Virus record (IMG/VR): IMGVR_UViG_3300009432_000039
Location: 1 to 23,348 of that record
Direction: 5' to 3' (one strand)
Length of the DNA stretch: 23,348 nucleotides
Origin: a virus
Shown here: positions 22,407 through 23,348 of the stretch, in pieces
How positions within the stretch are numbered: position 1 is the first letter of the stretch
How the letters are laid out: each line of letters opens with the position of its first letter
Translations under genes and position numbers: made by a program
Notes under the pieces: generated by a model
What the model was told of the DNA's origin: nothing
The model's input: the letters and a program-made list of their open reading frames with translations, nothing else
Databases searched by the model: none

Positions 22407-22619
22407 ATGCCTAAAATTCTACAAATCAAATCCTTATCTAAAACAGTAGTTCTTCAGCATATGAGTGAAGAGATAGAAGAGGTGCCATTTAATCAGTTGC
22501 CCTGTGATTACCCCGAATATCTAACGCCGCCCGTACTGTTATCTGAATTAAGTTATGCCATTGCACTGGATGCTGAGCGTGCACGGCTACAAACTTATTT
22601 GACTAATCAAGCCAGTTAG
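22407..22619 (+). CDS. Hypothetical 70-residue cargo protein
   Basis: A 70-residue protein starting MPKILQIKSLSKTVVLQHMS, with an acidic middle (EEIEEVPFNQLPCDYPEYLTPP) and a C-terminal helix (ELSYAIALDAERARLQTYL). It has no signal peptide or membrane segment and I recognise no family. The ATG at 22407 is preferred because GGAGGTGG lies just upstream; an ATG at 22395 would overlap that site. A candidate promoter with inverted repeats lies upstream, and the lipoprotein gene follows within 40 nt, so the two may form a small operon expressed separately from the late genes. Confidence 0.55.
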   Translation: MPKILQIKSLSKTVVLQHMSEEIEEVPFNQLPCDYPEYLTPPVLLSELSYAIALDAERARLQTYLTNQAS

Positions 22620-22658
22620 AATTTCATGTGGGTCAATAACAGAACAAAGGATTGTTAC

Positions 22659-23144
22659 ATGAACGTTTTAGTATTGTTTTTAACCGTTTTTGCATTAGCG
22701 GGTTGCGCTAATTTAGATGAAACACCAGTGGCTGAAAGTCAGCAGGTCCTGAGTGCAGTGATTGATGTGCCTGGTGTAGATAAACAAGTAATGTTTGCTA
22801 GGGCTCAAGAGTGGATGGCCATTAGTTACAATAACGCCAATGCAGTGGTCCAGTCATCAAATATCAAAACAGGCCGAATTATTGGGAAAGGCTCTACTAC
22901 AGCTCAGTTTGATTTGGGCGGTACCACACCAGCTTTCTGGGATTATGGTCACTCAGTTGTGATTGATACCAAGGATAATAAAGCGCGCATAACCTTCTCA
23001 AAATTTATCAGTCACAAGTCTGGCTACCGCCCACGCTATGCCTACCTATACAACCCAGTTAAGGCCAGCATAGAGCCATTATTGGCCGACTTTCAGCGGT
23101 TTATGCAAACGGGTGGTGCTCAATCTGTTGATTCTGACTGGTAG
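22659..23144 (+). CDS. DUF4468-like lipoprotein (TBP-like fold)
   Basis: A 161-residue lipoprotein. The signal is MNVLVLFLTVFALAGC, with lipobox LAGC and acylated Cys16. Residue +2 is Ala, which favours outer-membrane sorting. The body reads VIDVPGVDKQVMFARAQEWMAISYNNANAVVQSSN and KTGRIIGKGSTTAQF, then VVIDTKDNKARITFS, the pattern of DUF4468 proteins with a TBP-like fold. The ATG at 22659 has AAAGGA 7 nt upstream. An upstream ATG at 22626 would add residues that spoil the lipoprotein signal. As the last gene before the attachment site it is in the position of conversion genes. A surface lipoprotein blocking related phages is one possibility. Confidence 0.72.
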   Translation: MNVLVLFLTVFALAGCANLDETPVAESQQVLSAVIDVPGVDKQVMFARAQEWMAISYNNANAVVQSSNIKTGRIIGKGSTTAQFDLGGTTPAFWDYGHSVVIDTKDNKARITFSKFISHKSGYRPRYAYLYNPVKASIEPLLADFQRFMQTGGAQSVDSDW

Positions 23145-23226
23145 TTGGGTGTGACAGGGAGGTGACAGGCCTTTCTTGTTAAAAGCTAAGTTATTGTTTT
23201 AATTGGTTTTTTTATTCTATCTAGAA
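23145..23226. other. Non-coding right end of the prophage
   Basis: No gene is visible. Two direct repeats, GTGACAGG at 23151-23158 and 23162-23169, and a short dyad TTCTAT/CTAGAA-type palindrome (TTCTATCTAGAA, 23215-23226) lie near the junction with host DNA. They could be integrase arm or core binding sites, but the evidence is weak. A T-rich run at 23205-23212 has no convincing stem, so I do not call a terminator. Confidence 0.35.
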
Positions 23227-23289
23227 CCAGTCCATCATAGGGGCGGTAGAGAAACGGCGAGGGCTGATTGGATGGTTGGCGTCTGGCAT
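23221..23289 (-). pseudogene. dusA: Displaced 5' end of host dusA (tRNA-dihydrouridine synthase A)
   Basis: On the minus strand, an ATG at 23289 opens a frame reading MPDANHPISPRRFSTAPMMDW and then F and a stop. RRFSxAPMMDW is the conserved N-terminus of DusA, where TDRHCR should follow. Homology breaks exactly after ATGATGGACTGG. This is what is expected if the phage integrated into the 5' end of dusA, leaving the original promoter and first 21 codons here while the rest of the gene lies beyond the other prophage end. A perfect TATAAT (minus strand, 23320-23325) upstream is probably the original dusA -10 box. Confidence 0.8.
23227..23244. other. Prophage attachment site (right junction), approximate
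   Basis: The segment where dusA-like sequence ends and phage sequence begins, CCAGTCCATCATAGGGGC on the plus strand, encodes APMMDW of dusA on the minus strand. The 5' end of dusA is an established integration site for tyrosine-integrase islands and prophages. The true core length cannot be fixed without the left junction. Confidence 0.6.
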
Positions 23290-23319
23290 GGCTACATTCA
23301 GGTATTTTAAAGTGGGCGC

Positions 23320-23325
23320 ATTATA
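23320..23325 (-). promoter_or_regulatory. Candidate -10 box of the original host dusA promoter
   Basis: The minus strand reads TATAAT, 31 nt upstream of the dusA ATG. The corresponding -35 would lie at the window edge (TAGTGC at 17-bp spacing), which is a weak match. After integration this promoter drives only the 22-codon stub. Confidence 0.4.
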
Positions 23326-23348
23326 GCTAGGGGGTTAGGGGAGCACTA

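Noticed and set aside
23170-23220. Terminator after the lipoprotein gene
   Set aside because: There is a T-run but no stem of useful length in front of it.

Overview
The window is the right-hand part of an integrated lambda-like siphophage (a prophage), running into a short piece of host chromosome at the extreme right. The host looks like a Gammaproteobacterium of moderate GC. The chromosomal stub at the right end encodes, on the minus strand, the conserved N-terminus of tRNA-dihydrouridine synthase A (DusA, ...RRFSTAPMMDW), a common prophage and island integration site in Proteobacteria. A marine or Oceanospirillales-type host is only a guess from general resemblance.

Layout. (1) 1-1049: 3' part of a P4-type replication primase/helicase. 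(2) 1050-1356: non-coding region packed with copies of a TACGA/TCGTA motif in both orientations, a candidate replication origin or iteron array. (3) 1357-1695: a small HTH protein in the position of the lambda Q late antiterminator. (4) 1679-2896, minus strand: an inserted DUF6161-like coiled-coil membrane protein, a probable moron with its own candidate operator. (5) 2897-3128: candidate late leader ending in an intrinsic terminator. (6) 3129-4344: lysis cassette (DUF5675-like candidate wall enzyme, holin-like protein, coiled-coil one-TM protein). (7) 4345-4466: a lambda-type cos site. (8) 4467-12093: packaging, head and connector genes in lambda order (Nu1, A, a W-slot protein, B, a protease-capsid fusion, an FI-slot protein, FII, Z). 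(9) 12093-21940: tail genes in lambda order (U, V, G/GT frameshift pair, H, M-slot, then an inserted beta-helix tailspike, L-slot DUF1833, K-like NlpC/P60, fused I-J). (10) 21959-23144: three cargo genes at the prophage edge (small secreted four-Cys protein, 70-aa hypothetical, DUF4468-like lipoprotein). (11) about 23220-23348: attachment junction and displaced 5' end of host dusA.

How it works together. The Q-like protein would let RNA polymerase read from the late leader through the lysis, cos, head and tail genes. Several hairpin-plus-T-tract terminators lie inside this otherwise tightly packed, often overlapping, operon: before the lysis genes, after portal, after capsid, after the tail tube and inside the DUF1833 gene. 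This fits processive antitermination and may also set the dosage of the abundant structural proteins. Expression is further tuned by an internal ribosome binding site that would let the capsid half of the protease-capsid fusion be made separately, and by a candidate -1 slippery site (A AAC CCC) joining the two tail chaperone frames. The receptor-binding function appears to have moved from the C-terminus of J, which is short here, to a separate tailspike with foreign codon use.
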